Below are positions 35,013 to 44,858 of a stretch of DNA of 64,000 nt, one piece after another. Both the position numbers and the translations under genes were made by a program. The DNA lies in the NCBI GenBank assembly GCA_017470985.1, contig JAFUXA010000014.1, positions 62,001-126,000 of the forward strand, written 5' to 3'. A model generated the notes under the pieces. The model did not search any database. It was not told where the DNA came from and saw only the letters and a program-made list of their open reading frames with translations. Every line of letters begins with the position of its first letter. The first letter of the stretch is position 1. This DNA comes from Lachnospiraceae bacterium. GTDB lineage: Bacteria; Bacillota; Clostridia; Lachnospirales; Lachnospiraceae.

Positions 35013-37025
35013 TTATCTTTTCCTTTTATTCTTAGCCTTTAATTCGTTATGCTTTGAATTAATCTTGGTCTTTGATCCGTTATGCTTTGAATTATTTTTG
35101 GACTTAGAATTATTTCTTAAATTCTTGTCATTATTAGCATTTGGATTTTTGCCACCATGAAATTTTTTGGTATTAGCAGTCTTGCCGGTTTTTATCTTCT
35201 TGCCTGAATTAGTATTCTTGGAGTGAAGCTTTCTAGGTGGAATGAGACATTTCTCATCAAAACCTATTAAATCCTCTCTATGAGTCTTCAACAAAGCTTC
35301 TTTTACCAAATCATAATTTTCTGGATTACGATACTGAATCAAAGCACGCTGCATGGCTTTCTCATGAGGATTATGTGTTACAAATACAGGCTCTAAAGTA
35401 GCCGGATCGACTCCGGTATAATACATACATGTTGACATTGTAGAAGGTGTAGGATAGAAATCCTGTACCTGTTGAGGTATATATCCTAAATCTCTAATGT
35501 ACTCAGCTAACTCCACTGCTTCCTTCAGTGTTGATCCCGGATGAGAAGACATAAGATATGGAACAAGATACTGCTTCATATCATATTTATCATTTATCTT
35601 AAAATATTTCTCAATAAAACGATTATATACAGATACACTAGGCTTACCCATATATTTTAATACTTCATCAGAAATATGTTCTGGAGCCACCTTCAACTGA
35701 CCGCTCACATGATATCTGCACAATTCTGTAATGAATTCATCATTGTTATCAGCCAATACATAATCAAATCTGATACCGGATCTGATAAATACTTTCTTCA
35801 CACCCTTTAGTGAACGAAGTTTCCGAAGAAGAGAGATATACTCTTTATGATCAACTTCTAAATTCTTACAAGGTGTAGGGAATAGACATTGTTTGTTAGG
35901 GCATACTCCATATTTCAATTGCTTCTGGCAGGATGGCTTTCTGAAATTAGCTGTAGGTCCACCCACGTCATGGATATAGCCTTTGAAATCTGGATCTTCA
36001 ATGAGAATCTTGGCCTCATTAATAATGGATTCCTGACTTCTCGTCTGTATAATTCTGCCTTGATGGAATGTCAATGCACAGAAATTACATCCACCAAAAC
36101 ATCCCCTGTTGCTTATAAGGGAGAATTTCACTTCTCGCAAAGCAGGAATACCACCCTTACTTTCATACATAGGATGATACTTTCTGATATAAGGCAAAGC
36201 ATATACATCATCCATCTCAATCTGAGATAAAGGCTCCCCTGGTGGATTCTGAATGACATATACATTATGAGGATACTCTTCATACATTGTCTTGCCTGTA
36301 AATGGATCCGTATTAATATGCTGTATATTGAAGCTCTTGGCATAATTTATCTTGTCCGCCAACAATTCCTCATAACTTGGAAGCTTTATACCATCAACTA
36401 CCGTATCAGTATTTCTGGCCTTGTATACAGTTCCTGGGATAAATGTTATATCAGATACATCAATGCCTGAATCCAATGCTTCAGCAATGGCAATTACTGA
36501 TTTCTCTCCCATTCCATAAGATATAAGATCAGCACCGGAATCCAATAGAATGGATCTCTTCAATTTATTAGACCAGTAATCATAATGAGCCATTCTTCTC
36601 AGGCTCGCTTCAATTCCACCTAGAATAATCGGCACATCTTTGTATGTTCTTCGAATCAAATTACCATATACTACACAGGCATAATCAGGTCGATGTCCCA
36701 TTTCTCCTCCAGGAGAATAATTATCAAAATCACGATGTTTCTTGGATACAGTATAATGATTCACCATAGAATCCATGTTTCCTGCAGATACAAGAAAACC
36801 AAGTCTAGGCTTGCCCAAAACTGTTATTGATTTAAAATCTTTCCAGTCAGGTTGAGCAATAACACCTACGGTGAAACCATGGGCCTGAAGCACTCTTGTA
36901 ATTATTGCAACAGCAAAAGAAGGGTGATCTACATAAGCATCACCAGATACATATACAAAATCCAACTGTTCAATATTTAGTTCTTTCATATCCTGTTTGC
37001 TAACAGGCATAAATCCATTTGCCAT
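35013..37025 (-). CDS. ygiQ: YgiQ family radical SAM protein with a basic C-terminal tail
   Basis: A 670-residue radical SAM protein of unknown substrate. The N-terminal domain (1-295; [34 protein letters not shown]) is family-specific. The 4Fe-4S cluster is Cys309-x3-Cys313-x2-Cys316 ([13 protein letters not shown]). The last 65 residues are almost all Lys, Asn, Ser and Thr, with two 11-residue repeats NSKHNxxKxKx. That looks like a disordered nucleic-acid-binding tail. The start overlaps the upstream stop (TAATG). Confidence 0.9.
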   Translation of the reverse strand: MANGFMPVSKQDMKELNIEQLDFVYVSGDAYVDHPSFAVAIITRVLQAHGFTVGVIAQPDWKDFKSITVLGKPRLGFLVSAGNMDSMVNHYTVSKKHRDFDNYSPGGEMGHRPDYACVVYGNLIRRTYKDVPIILGGIEASLRRMAHYDYWSNKLKRSILLDSGADLISYGMGEKSVIAIAEALDSGIDVSDITFIPGTVYKARNTDTVVDGIKLPSYEELLADKINYAKSFNIQHINTDPFTGKTMYEEYPHNVYVIQNPPGEPLSQIEMDDVYALPYIRKYHPMYESKGGIPALREVKFSLISNRGCFGGCNFCALTFHQGRIIQTRSQESIINEAKILIEDPDFKGYIHDVGGPTANFRKPSCQKQLKYGVCPNKQCLFPTPCKNLEVDHKEYISLLRKLRSLKGVKKVFIRSGIRFDYVLADNNDEFITELCRYHVSGQLKVAPEHISDEVLKYMGKPSVSVYNRFIEKYFKINDKYDMKQYLVPYLMSSHPGSTLKEAVELAEYIRDLGYIPQQVQDFYPTPSTMSTCMYYTGVDPATLEPVFVTHNPHEKAMQRALIQYRNPENYDLVKEALLKTHREDLIGFDEKCLIPPRKLHSKNTNSGKKIKTGKTANTKKFHGGKNPNANNDKNLRNNSKSKNNSKHNGSKTKINSKHNELKAKNKRKR
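35045..35093. repeat. Direct repeat inside the ygiQ C-terminal tail
   Basis: The 16-base word CGTTATGCTTTGAATT occurs at 35045-35060 and 35078-35093, 33 bases apart. It encodes an 11-residue period in the basic tail and probably arose by slippage duplication. Confidence 0.8.
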
Positions 37026-37675
37026 TATAATAATCTCTCATCTGTATAATCTATAATATAATAATCAGCCATCTGATTTTTGACCTCATCCACATCCATG
37101 GAATAATCATCTCGAACTGCGCAAGTCCTCATACCGGCACTAATACCAGCCTGAAGCCCTGGAATAATATCCTCAAATACCAGACACTCCTTGGGATTCA
37201 CATTGAGATTGTCTGCAACAGATAGATAAATATCAGGAGCAGGTTTACCAGCTCCCACCTCATCTCCAGTCTTGAAACAATCTATATATTTATCCAGATT
37301 TAACGCGTCAGTTACCGCATCCAACAACTCTCTGGAATTACTAGTGGCTATTCCCGTTTTAATGCCCCTTGTTTTTAGATTCTTCAAGAAAGACTCACAG
37401 CCTTTTTTGAAATCCACCTTATTCTCATAGGTTTCTCTGGCCATTTCATTCCAGGTATCCATCATTTCCTCAATAGAATCTGTTATATTGTAAGTATTCT
37501 TGAAATAAATGGCAGTTTCTTTCATACTCATTCCTTCAATATTCTTCTGCAGATTTTCATCCATTGGAATATTATGAAGCTTGAGATAATCTATATCAAT
37601 CTGCTTCCACATCCACATTGAATCAACCAAAGTTCCATCTAAATCAAATATTACCGCTTTTATATCCTGCAACAT
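37025..37675 (-). CDS. HAD-superfamily phosphatase, beta-phosphoglucomutase-like
   Basis: A 216-residue HAD hydrolase. Motif I is [10 protein letters not shown], motif II TSNS, the motif III lysine is in GKPAPDIYL, and motif IV is [12 protein letters not shown]. The cap subfamily fits phosphatases of the beta-PGM/YcsE type. The substrate cannot be told. It overlaps the preceding pseudouridine synthase gene by 32 bases and is coupled to ygiQ. Confidence 0.85.
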   Translation of the reverse strand: MLQDIKAVIFDLDGTLVDSMWMWKQIDIDYLKLHNIPMDENLQKNIEGMSMKETAIYFKNTYNITDSIEEMMDTWNEMARETYENKVDFKKGCESFLKNLKTRGIKTGIATSNSRELLDAVTDALNLDKYIDCFKTGDEVGAGKPAPDIYLSVADNLNVNPKECLVFEDIIPGLQAGISAGMRTCAVRDDYSMDVDEVKNQMADYYIIDYTDERLL

Positions 37676-38357
37676 ATTCTAATTCTCTCTCATTCATTAA
37701 TCTATATTCTCCAAGAGGTAAATCCCCCAATTCGAATTTACCCATGGTGATTCTTTTCAAATATATAACCTCATTGCCAACAGCTTTTAGCATTCTCTTG
37801 ACCTGATGATATCTGCCTTCCTTAATTATCAGATATATCTCATTAGATTTATCCCCTCTTAAAACCCCGGCAGGAAGTGTAACTTTATCATCCCCTATAT
37901 CAACGCCATTTTCCAGAGAAATAATATCTTCTTGAGAAATATCATCCTGGCATTTCAGGAAATATGTCTTATCTACATGCTTTTTGGGACTTAATAGTCT
38001 GTGGGACAGATCACCATCATTTGTTATAATAAGCAATCCTTCAGTATCTTTGTCCAAGCGCCCTACTGTAAACAAATCTCTGGTATTTACATCCTTGAAG
38101 TATTCAAATACCGTCTTATTGTCCCTGTCCTCATTGGCACAGACACAATCTCCCGGTTTATGAAAAATGTAATATGAATATTTCTCATAGGATATTTTCT
38201 TATCATCAAAAAGAACTGTATCTGCAGATTCTAAAACCAAATAGCCACAGTCTGTGATAACAGTTCCATTTACCTTTATACGATTATGCTTAATAAGTTT
38301 CTTTACTTCACTTCTGGTACCTATACCAGCCTGTGATAAATATTTATCCAGTCGCAT
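37644..38357 (-). CDS. RsuA/RluB-family pseudouridine synthase
   Basis: rRNA pseudouridine synthase with an N-terminal S4 domain (MRLDKYLSQAGIGTRSEVKKLI) and catalytic motif GRLDKDTEGLLIITNDG. RYHQVKRMLKAVGNEVIYLKR is typical. At 237 residues it is nearest to 16S-type RsuA. ATG 38357, six bases from AAAGGA, is preferred over the TTG two codons upstream. Confidence 0.9.
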   Translation of the reverse strand: MRLDKYLSQAGIGTRSEVKKLIKHNRIKVNGTVITDCGYLVLESADTVLFDDKKISYEKYSYYIFHKPGDCVCANEDRDNKTVFEYFKDVNTRDLFTVGRLDKDTEGLLIITNDGDLSHRLLSPKKHVDKTYFLKCQDDISQEDIISLENGVDIGDDKVTLPAGVLRGDKSNEIYLIIKEGRYHQVKRMLKAVGNEVIYLKRITMGKFELGDLPLGEYRLMNERELEYVAGYKSGNI

Positions 38358-38374
38358 GTCCAATCCTTTGTATT

Positions 38375-38407
38375 AGTATAAAATAAGCGGCATCAAAACG
38401 ATGCCGC
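38375..38407 (-). terminator. Intrinsic terminator after the coiled-coil gene
   Basis: GCGGCATC and GATGCCGC pair perfectly around a five-base loop, followed on the minus strand by TTATTTTATA. It ends the yicC-coaD gene string. Confidence 0.88.
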
Positions 38408-38417
38408 AATATTATAT

Positions 38418-39110
38418 TTATGACTTATTAAAAAAAGATTCAGGAATATCTATTGATGGTAAATCATCTTCCTCATTTTTTGATTCTGTTGTTGGATTCT
38501 TCTCAACAGATTCATTTACCGGCTTCTCTGCAGGCTTTGGAGCAGGTGCAACAACCGGTGTAGGTTCTGGTGTCGGATTAAGTTCCTGTCTATTGGCAAC
38601 AACAACATCCAGATACTGCTGCATTGTATTCAAATATGTCTCAGTTCTAGCCTGTGTTGTCTCCATAGAATTGGTAAGAACAATCTCAATATTTTTCAAC
38701 AACTCATCCGTATATGCAATAGCGCCCTGTCTGATATCATTGGCATCAGCTGTTGCCTTATCAAGCATATCCTGAGCATTCTTGGTTGCAAGCATAACAA
38801 CCTCATTAGCCTTAGCATAAGCTTGCTGCATAATCTGATGTTCACTAACCAATTGATCTGTCTGAATCTGAGCCTGAGCAATAATTTGATCAGCCTTGTT
38901 ATGGGCGTCAGCAAGAATTGCTTCCTTATTGCTGATTATCTTCTGATATCTTCTGATTTCCTCAGGAGTTTTAGAACGAAGTTCTGACAATAAGCTTTCT
39001 AATTCATCTCTGTTGACTGTGATCTTTGATTGTGAAAATGTAGCCGGCTTGCAACTGTCAATATAATCTTCGATCTCATCAATGATTTCCTCAATACCAC
39101 TACTAGCCAT
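38418..39110 (-). CDS. Coiled-coil protein of unknown function
   Basis: A 230-residue soluble protein. About 40-175 is a long helical coiled coil rich in A, Q, E and K, resembling F0 subunit-b or V-type subunit-H and DivIVA-like sequences. Residues 177-200 are a Pro/Ala-rich linker, and the tail is acidic (EEDDLPSIDIPESFF). There is no membrane helix. Similar proteins sit next to coaD in other Lachnospiraceae. A structural or cell-pole role is possible but unproven. Confidence 0.6.
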   Translation of the reverse strand: MASSGIEEIIDEIEDYIDSCKPATFSQSKITVNRDELESLLSELRSKTPEEIRRYQKIISNKEAILADAHNKADQIIAQAQIQTDQLVSEHQIMQQAYAKANEVVMLATKNAQDMLDKATADANDIRQGAIAYTDELLKNIEIVLTNSMETTQARTETYLNTMQQYLDVVVANRQELNPTPEPTPVVAPAPKPAEKPVNESVEKNPTTESKNEEDDLPSIDIPESFFNKS

Positions 39111-39122
39111 TTTCTTTTCTCC

Positions 39123-39602
39123 TTATTTCTTGAATTTATCTTCTACCATAGGAACAATCTCCGCAGGTACAAATCTACTTATATCTCCACCGTATGAAGC
39201 AAACTCTCGAACAACAGTTGAACTCAAATATGAATACTGTAATGAAGTTGCCATAAATATGGTTTCAAGTTTATCATATTCCACCTTGTTAGTCTGGGCA
39301 ATCTGGATTTCATAATCGAAATCAGTAACTGCACGAAGGCCACGAATTATAATAGTGGCATCCACTTTCTTGGCGAAATCAATCAACAAACCTTCAAAGG
39401 ACATAACCTTCACATTATCATAATGTTCTGTCATCTTACGAATCATATCTACTCTCTCGTCAACGGTAAATAATGAATTCTTGGCACTGTTACATAACAC
39501 TCCAATAATGACTTCATCAAACATTTTGCTTGATCGTTCTATTATATCCAAATGTCCAAAAGTAACTGGGTCAAAACTCCCAGGATAAATAGCTCTACTC
39601 AT
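39123..39602 (-). CDS. coaD: Phosphopantetheine adenylyltransferase
   Basis: Fourth step of coenzyme A synthesis, joining AMP to 4'-phosphopantetheine. The 159 residues are the usual length, with [18 protein letters not shown] (T/HxGH at 14-17) and [11 protein letters not shown] near the end. It overlaps rsmD by eight bases, the standard rsmD-coaD order. Confidence 0.97.
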   Translation of the reverse strand: MSRAIYPGSFDPVTFGHLDIIERSSKMFDEVIIGVLCNSAKNSLFTVDERVDMIRKMTEHYDNVKVMSFEGLLIDFAKKVDATIIIRGLRAVTDFDYEIQIAQTNKVEYDKLETIFMATSLQYSYLSSTVVREFASYGGDISRFVPAEIVPMVEDKFKK

Positions 39603-40152
39603 TTCCTTTTACTCTCAAAAAAATATGTTTATTAGTTTTATATAATTTCTCTTTTATTATATCGTATCCTAATTCAGATATAAAGTTAAAATCCGTCTTT
39701 AAATCAGCCTCAATAATAATATAGCCATCTTCAGCCAATAAATGATTATTTGAAATCAATGTCAAAATCTCTCTCTCATATCCAGCCTTATATGGCGGAT
39801 CTGCGAAAATAATATGAAAAGTCTCACCTTTCAAAGAATTCAGAGATGATTTAAAATCCCCTTGAATCACTTTAGACTGGTCTTGTAAATCAGTGAAATT
39901 AAGGTTTTCATTTATCACTTTAACTGCTTCTCTATTATTTTCAATGAACCAGGCAAATCTGGCGCCACGGCTTAGGGCTTCAATTCCCATCTGACCGCTT
40001 CCAGCGAACAAATCCAAGAAATTTGCATCGTAAATATCATCAGAAATCATATTGAATAAAGTTTCTTTTATTCTATCTGTAGTTGGACGGGTCTCTAAAC
40101 CTTTTATGGTTTTCAGATTTAATCTTCTCTTACTTCCTGCTATTACTCTCAT
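39595..40152 (-). CDS. rsmD: 16S rRNA (guanine966-N2)-methyltransferase
   Basis: SAM-dependent methyltransferase of the 30S subunit. The 185 residues have [30 protein letters not shown], the SAM loop [20 protein letters not shown] and catalytic [12 protein letters not shown]. It overlaps cinA by 23 bases and coaD by eight. Confidence 0.96.
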   Translation of the reverse strand: MRVIAGSKRRLNLKTIKGLETRPTTDRIKETLFNMISDDIYDANFLDLFAGSGQMGIEALSRGARFAWFIENNREAVKVINENLNFTDLQDQSKVIQGDFKSSLNSLKGETFHIIFADPPYKAGYEREILTLISNNHLLAEDGYIIIEADLKTDFNFISELGYDIIKEKLYKTNKHIFLRVKGNE

Positions 40153-40633
40153 TAATTCCCTCGTAATAATCCATACATGATTCTAATAATTGAAAGGCAT
40201 CTACTACAGTCTGTTGGCGAACTTCATGCCTATCTCCTTTATAGGTACGCTCAATAACTCTGATTTCAGAACCAAAAGCACAACCTATATATACTCTCCC
40301 AACAGGGGTTTCTACAGTTCCTCCATCAGGACCTGCTACACCTGTGACTGACAGGCTGAAATCTGCTGATGTTCTTACTAATACGCCTTGAGCCATCTCG
40401 CCGGCCACATTTGCACTGACAACACCATATCTATCAATGGTCTCTGGTAAAACTCCAAGGTTCTTGATTTTGGCCTCATTTGAGTAGGTCACAAAACCTT
40501 CTTTAAAACAATTAGAAGAACCAGGAACCGCAGTAATTGAACTGGCAATCATACCACCTGTACAGGATTCTGCTGTAGTTATCGTATAATTATTCTGATT
40601 CAATCTATTAACAAGAGACTCTGGAAAATACAT
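40130..40633 (-). CDS. CinA C-terminal domain protein (nicotinamide-nucleotide amidase)
   Basis: A 167-residue stand-alone CinA C-terminal domain, equivalent to E. coli PncC, which deamidates NMN in the pyridine nucleotide cycle. Motifs are TTAESCTGGMIASSITAVPGSS and SVTGVAGPDGGT. The long N-terminal domain of CinA is absent from this frame. It overlaps pgsA by one base. Confidence 0.9.
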   Translation of the reverse strand: MYFPESLVNRLNQNNYTITTAESCTGGMIASSITAVPGSSNCFKEGFVTYSNEAKIKNLGVLPETIDRYGVVSANVAGEMAQGVLVRTSADFSLSVTGVAGPDGGTVETPVGRVYIGCAFGSEIRVIERTYKGDRHEVRQQTVVDAFQLLESCMDYYEGINESNSRK

Positions 40634-41175
40634 TATTTCTGTTCCTTTAATACATCTTTGTTTTTATACAGATAATCAATAAGTGATACAACTGTAAGAA
40701 CCAAAGCGATATACATGAGAATCTGTCCCAATGTGAAAGCTACAATATGGTTAATATTTGCAACCATTACAATAATCATAAACATCTGAAATACAGTCTT
40801 GAATTTGCCCCAATAGCTGGCAGCAATTACAATTCCGTTATCTGATGCAACCAATCTGAATCCGCTGATTACGAATTCTCTGGCTATAATAATAATTACA
40901 ACCCAGGCTGGAACCTGTCTGGTCTCAATGAGACAGATAAGAGCTGAACAAACAAGAAGTTTGTCTGCCAAAGGATCCATAAATTTGCCGAAATCTGTAA
41001 CCAGATTATATTTACGGGCAATCTTGCCATCCAACATATCTGTAAGACTGGCAATAATAAATATTGCATCTGCAATATAACGGTTTATTGAGTTCTCTGG
41101 ATTAATTAAAAGTACTACCACAAAAAATGGAATGAGCAATACTCTAAAGATTGTTAATTTGTTTGGTAAATTCAT
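40633..41175 (-). CDS. pgsA: CDP-diacylglycerol--glycerol-3-phosphate 3-phosphatidyltransferase
   Basis: Committed step to phosphatidylglycerol at the membrane. The 180 residues carry the CDP-alcohol phosphatidyltransferase signature D-x2-DG-x2-AR-x8-G-x3-D-x3-D (TDMLDGKIAR then DFGKFMDPLADK) and several membrane helices. GGAGAAC precedes the ATG, which overlaps the rimO stop by four bases. Confidence 0.96.
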   Translation of the reverse strand: MNLPNKLTIFRVLLIPFFVVVLLINPENSINRYIADAIFIIASLTDMLDGKIARKYNLVTDFGKFMDPLADKLLVCSALICLIETRQVPAWVVIIIIAREFVISGFRLVASDNGIVIAASYWGKFKTVFQMFMIIVMVANINHIVAFTLGQILMYIALVLTVVSLIDYLYKNKDVLKEQK

Positions 41176-42494
41176 AATAGTTCTCCTACTAGATCATATT
41201 CATGCGCCCCAGTAATTAATACCTTTACATATTCACCCGAAACTAATTCTCTATCAGAATTAATGAAAACAAAACCATCAACATCAGGTGCATCTCTGAA
41301 ACTTCTGGCAACAAACACCCCATCCTCAGGAATTTCGCCAACAATGAAGACTTCCATCTCTTTGCCAATGAAGTTCTCATTGACCTCCATAGAAATCTGC
41401 TGTTGCAACTGCATAACCTCATCCACTCGTGAAAGCTTAACTTCTTCTGGAATCTGATTATCAAATTCAGCTGCAGGTGTATTTTCCTGTCTTGAATAAG
41501 GAAATGAACCTAATCTGTCGAATTTCATATCCTCTATAAATTTCAAAAGTTTCTCAAAAGCTTCTTCCGTCTCTCCAGGAAATCCACATATTAATGTGGT
41601 ACGAATACATATATCAGGCATTTTCTCCCGCAAAGCTTTTACAATATTTCTAATATCAGCTTCGTTGGTTTTTCTACCCATTCTGCCTAATATTTCATCA
41701 TCACAATGCTGAATAGGCATATCAATATAATGACAAACCTTTGGATTTGAAGCCATTACATCAATTATTTCCTCAGTTATTTCTTCCGGATAACAATATT
41801 GCAAGCGAATCCAATGAATTCCATCAATCTCGCTTAATTTATTAAGCAATTCAGGTAAAGCTTTCTTGCCATATAAGTCTGTACCATAGAGGGTTGTCTC
41901 CTGAGCTACCAGAATTAATTCTGATACTCCGCCAGCAGCCAACTTAGAAGCTTCAGCTATTATCTCTTCCATGGGAATACTTCTGTAATTTCCGCGAATA
42001 GAAGGAATAACACAATATGTACAATGCTTATCGCACCCCTCTGCAATTTTGAGATGAGCATAATGTCCGCCTGTTGTAACAAATCTACCTTCAGAATTAT
42101 CTGGTAAACCTTCCAATGATTTAATGTATTCTCTATTATCTCCTGAAAGAGAATTATTAATAGCCTCAACAATCTCATCATAGGAATTGGTTCCTACTAT
42201 CGCATCAACTTCAGGAATCTCACGACGAATATCATCAGCATAGCGTTGAGCCAGACAGCCACAGGCAACCAAAGTTTTCAAATTACCTGTTTCTTTTAAC
42301 TGACCTAATTCTATTAAAGTATTAATACTTTCCTCCATAGCGTCACTTATGAAACAACAAGTATTTACTACAATAACATCAGCTTCATTTTCATCATCAG
42401 TCAATACGAAATCATGCTTAACTAGACGAGATAACATATGCTCAGTATCTACCAGGTTTTTATCACAACCTAGTGAAACAAATAATAATTTCAT
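41172..42494 (-). CDS. rimO: Ribosomal protein uS12 methylthiotransferase
   Basis: Radical SAM enzyme that adds a methylthio group to the conserved Asp of uS12. The 440 residues show the N-terminal MTTase domain (SLGCDKNLVDTE, NTCCFI, ACGCLAQRY), the radical SAM cluster GCDKHCTYCVIPSIRG and a C-terminal TRAM domain. GCDKNLVD and the length separate it from MiaB, which is also present at 61207-62640. Confidence 0.96.
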   Translation of the reverse strand: MKLLFVSLGCDKNLVDTEHMLSRLVKHDFVLTDDENEADVIVVNTCCFISDAMEESINTLIELGQLKETGNLKTLVACGCLAQRYADDIRREIPEVDAIVGTNSYDEIVEAINNSLSGDNREYIKSLEGLPDNSEGRFVTTGGHYAHLKIAEGCDKHCTYCVIPSIRGNYRSIPMEEIIAEASKLAAGGVSELILVAQETTLYGTDLYGKKALPELLNKLSEIDGIHWIRLQYCYPEEITEEIIDVMASNPKVCHYIDMPIQHCDDEILGRMGRKTNEADIRNIVKALREKMPDICIRTTLICGFPGETEEAFEKLLKFIEDMKFDRLGSFPYSRQENTPAAEFDNQIPEEVKLSRVDEVMQLQQQISMEVNENFIGKEMEVFIVGEIPEDGVFVARSFRDAPDVDGFVFINSDRELVSGEYVKVLITGAHEYDLVGELL

Positions 42495-42496
42495 TA

Positions 42497-42862
42497 CTAT
42501 TCCTCTGTAGCCTCACCATCTGCATTCTCTTCTGCAGCCTTAGCAGCTTCCTCTGCAGCTTTCTTGGCAGCTTCTTCAGCAGCAATTCTTGCAGCCTCTT
42601 CAGCCTCAGCCTTGGCAATTTCAGCTTCCTCATCTGTCAAGATCTTCAGCTCACCTTCAAAAAGCTCTGTTACAGCTGTTGAAAGTGGTTTATCTCCCTG
42701 CTTTGTCTCAATAAGTGTCTCATCACCATCAATAATCTGTCTTGCACGCTTTGCTGTTGCTGTAACAATGCTATAACGACTATTTACAACTGGCTCCTCA
42801 CCGATTTCCTCTGCATTATCATTTACTACTCTCATTAATTCAACATAAGATGGATGTATCAT
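42497..42862 (-). CDS. rpoZ: RNA polymerase omega subunit with an Ala/Glu-rich tail
   Basis: Small subunit that stabilises beta-prime. The core (1-78) has MIHPSYVEL, NSRYSIVTATAKRARQI and KPLSTAVTELFEGELKI. Residues about 80-121 form a charged helix of A, E and K repeats, longer than in Bacilli. gmk lies six bases upstream, the conserved gmk-rpoZ order. Confidence 0.95.
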   Translation of the reverse strand: MIHPSYVELMRVVNDNAEEIGEEPVVNSRYSIVTATAKRARQIIDGDETLIETKQGDKPLSTAVTELFEGELKILTDEEAEIAKAEAEEAARIAAEEAAKKAAEEAAKAAEENADGEATEE

Positions 42863-42868
42863 TTTATA

Positions 42869-43501
42869 TTAACTCCTTTCAAATTTCTTTAAATCTTCTT
42901 TAATGATATTTATATTTTCAACATTTCTAGCAGTTCTTAAATGTTCGCTTGAAATGATTGAATACACATTTTCCACAGCATTTTCCAACTCATCATTTAC
43001 AACCAGATAATCATACTGACTCATATACTGTGATTCCTTGGTAGATATGGCAAGTCTCTGTGCAACAACTTCCTCAGTCTCTGTTCCTCTGCCCAGCAAA
43101 CGCTCTTTTAAAGCATCAGCAGATGGTGGCATAACAAATAATAAAACAGCTTCAGGGAAAATCTTCTTCACCTGAAGAGCACCCTGTATTTCGATTTCGA
43201 GAAGAACATCTTTACCTTCATTAACCAGCTGTTCAACATAAGACTTTGGTGTGCCATAGGAATTATTGTTAAATGTAGCATATTCCAACAATTCACCATT
43301 TTCTATCATGGCATCAAATTCTTCTCTTGTTTTGAAGAAATAGTCTCTGCCATCTTCCTCACCCTGACGTTTCTGTCTTGTTGTAGCAGAAATAGATAGA
43401 TTAAATTCTCCAGGATGGGATTGTAATAAATGTTTCATAATAGTACCTTTGCCAGCACCAGAAAAACCAGACAATACAATTATCAAACCTTTCTGTTTCA
43501 T
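42869..43501 (-). CDS. gmk: Guanylate kinase
   Basis: Phosphorylates GMP to GDP. The 210 residues contain the P-loop GFSGAGKGT (11-19), the GMP-binding segment [21 protein letters not shown], and [26 protein letters not shown] precedes the ATG, which overlaps remA by four bases. Confidence 0.97.
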   Translation of the reverse strand: MKQKGLIIVLSGFSGAGKGTIMKHLLQSHPGEFNLSISATTRQKRQGEEDGRDYFFKTREEFDAMIENGELLEYATFNNNSYGTPKSYVEQLVNEGKDVLLEIEIQGALQVKKIFPEAVLLFVMPPSADALKERLLGRGTETEEVVAQRLAISTKESQYMSQYDYLVVNDELENAVENVYSIISSEHLRTARNVENINIIKEDLKKFERS

Positions 43502-43758
43502 ATTGCATCTTCCTCCTTCTTATAATCAGCCTGTTTAGTTCTGCTTGCAATAGTATCTGGAACCAAAGAAGAGAGAATCACATGGGAATCTGTAATAATG
43601 ACTCCTCTTGTTCTTCTGCCCTGAGTAGCATCAACAACAATCCCATCCTCCTTGGCTTTCTGTACAAGTCTCTTCACAGGGGCCGAATCAGGTGTAACAA
43701 TAGATACAACCTTGTCGGTATTGATTATATTTCCAAATCCTATATTTACAAATGACAT
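43498..43758 (-). CDS. remA: Extracellular matrix regulator RemA family (DUF370)
   Basis: DNA-binding protein that activates biofilm-matrix and osmoprotection genes in Bacillus. The 86 residues carry [23 protein letters not shown] and [18 protein letters not shown], the family core. It sits between yicC and gmk as in B. subtilis. The regulon here is unknown. Confidence 0.93.
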   Translation of the reverse strand: MSFVNIGFGNIINTDKVVSIVTPDSAPVKRLVQKAKEDGIVVDATQGRRTRGVIITDSHVILSSLVPDTIASRTKQADYKKEEDAI

Positions 43759-43760
43759 AA

Positions 43761-44639
43761 TTACTCCAAGTTCTGAATTTGCTCACGAATCTTTTCAATT
43801 AAAGTCTTGAGTTCAATTCCAATATTTGCAATTTCTATATCTGTTGACTTTGAGAGAATGGTATTAGATTCACGATTCATTTCCTGGGCAATGAAATCAA
43901 GTTTTCTACCAACTTCATCATTACCTTCTAACACCTTCTTGGTCTCATTAACATGAGAACGAAGTCTCACCATCTCCTCGTCAATACATATCTTATCAGC
44001 ATAAATTACAATCTCAGAGGCGATTCTATTCTCATCAACATTTCCTTCACCCATAAGATTTGTAATCTTCTCACGAAGTCTGTCAGAGTATTCCTGTACT
44101 ATTTCAGGGCTTCTGCGCTCCAAAATATCAACATAAGAATCCATCTCTTCAACCTTGGCAATGAGATCTGACTTTAGTCGTTCACCTTCCGATTCTCTAT
44201 TCTCAATAAATTTATCTGTAGCAAGTTCAAGTGCCTTCATGAGAATATTAGATAAGTTCTCCTCATCCTCCTGCAGATCCTCAACTTCAAAAACATCAGG
44301 ATATCTGGATAGATGGCTTGTTTTAATATCAAATTCAAGCTCCATCTCCTGAGACATTTTCTTCAGATTATTCAAATACATATTGGCAATCTCTGAATTA
44401 TATTTAACAGAAATAGCAGCTTCCGCAGACTCTTCAATATTTATAAAAATATCAACCTTTCCACGAATCAATCTACTCTTCAGATAGTTTCGAACATCTC
44501 CCTCAAATGCATTTAGCTTTCTAGGCATTTTAATATTCAAATCCAAAAAACGATGATTTACTGATTTCATTTCCACAATAATCTTGTGAGTTGAATCCTC
44601 AAATTCACCGCGGCCGAAACCTGTCATACTCCTTGCCAT
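43761..44639 (-). CDS. yicC: YicC/YloC family endoribonuclease
   Basis: Stress-related RNase, characterised in E. coli and B. subtilis as an endoribonuclease. The 292 residues start [14 protein letters not shown] and include [52 protein letters not shown] and [23 protein letters not shown] precedes the ATG. It is first of a nine-to-ten-gene string behind a strong promoter. Confidence 0.94.
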   Translation of the reverse strand: MARSMTGFGRGEFEDSTHKIIVEMKSVNHRFLDLNIKMPRKLNAFEGDVRNYLKSRLIRGKVDIFINIEESAEAAISVKYNSEIANMYLNNLKKMSQEMELEFDIKTSHLSRYPDVFEVEDLQEDEENLSNILMKALELATDKFIENRESEGERLKSDLIAKVEEMDSYVDILERRSPEIVQEYSDRLREKITNLMGEGNVDENRIASEIVIYADKICIDEEMVRLRSHVNETKKVLEGNDEVGRKLDFIAQEMNRESNTILSKSTDIEIANIGIELKTLIEKIREQIQNLE

Positions 44640-44720
44640 AAGGTGCCTCCACGAAATAAATTAAACCTACGACACTTGTATATAATTACATAAAAATGTC
44701 ATCTTTGCATAGATATTTTT

Positions 44721-44749
44721 ATTATATAAAAGGGATTACAAAAGGTCAA
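44721..44749 (-). promoter_or_regulatory. Promoter of the yicC operon
   Basis: On the minus strand TTGACC (44744-44749) and TATAAT (44721-44726) are 17 bases apart. The leader would be about 75 bases. Confidence 0.8.
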
Positions 44750-44789
44750 ACAAATCCACGAAAATCTGTGAAAAACTCCTTCTTTTTCC

Positions 44790-44818
44790 TTTAATTTTTC
44801 AACTTTTTTGTATATAAT
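44790..44818 (+). promoter_or_regulatory. Probable rqcH promoter
   Basis: TATAAT (44813-44818) with a weak TTTAAT (44790-44795) at 17 bases. The leader would be about 35 bases. It diverges from the yicC promoter. Confidence 0.6.
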
Positions 44819-44858
44819 TTTTCATGTTAGATTATTTTGAATTTATGGAGTACAAAAC

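Noticed and set aside
42497-42620. Ala/Glu-rich end of rpoZ as a separate gene or frameshift
   Set aside because: It is in frame with the omega core, and charged Ala-rich tails are common in clostridial omega.
44640-44858. 6S RNA or other structured RNA in the 219-base gap before rqcH
   Set aside because: The gap is accounted for by two divergent promoters and leaders, and I see no long hairpin.
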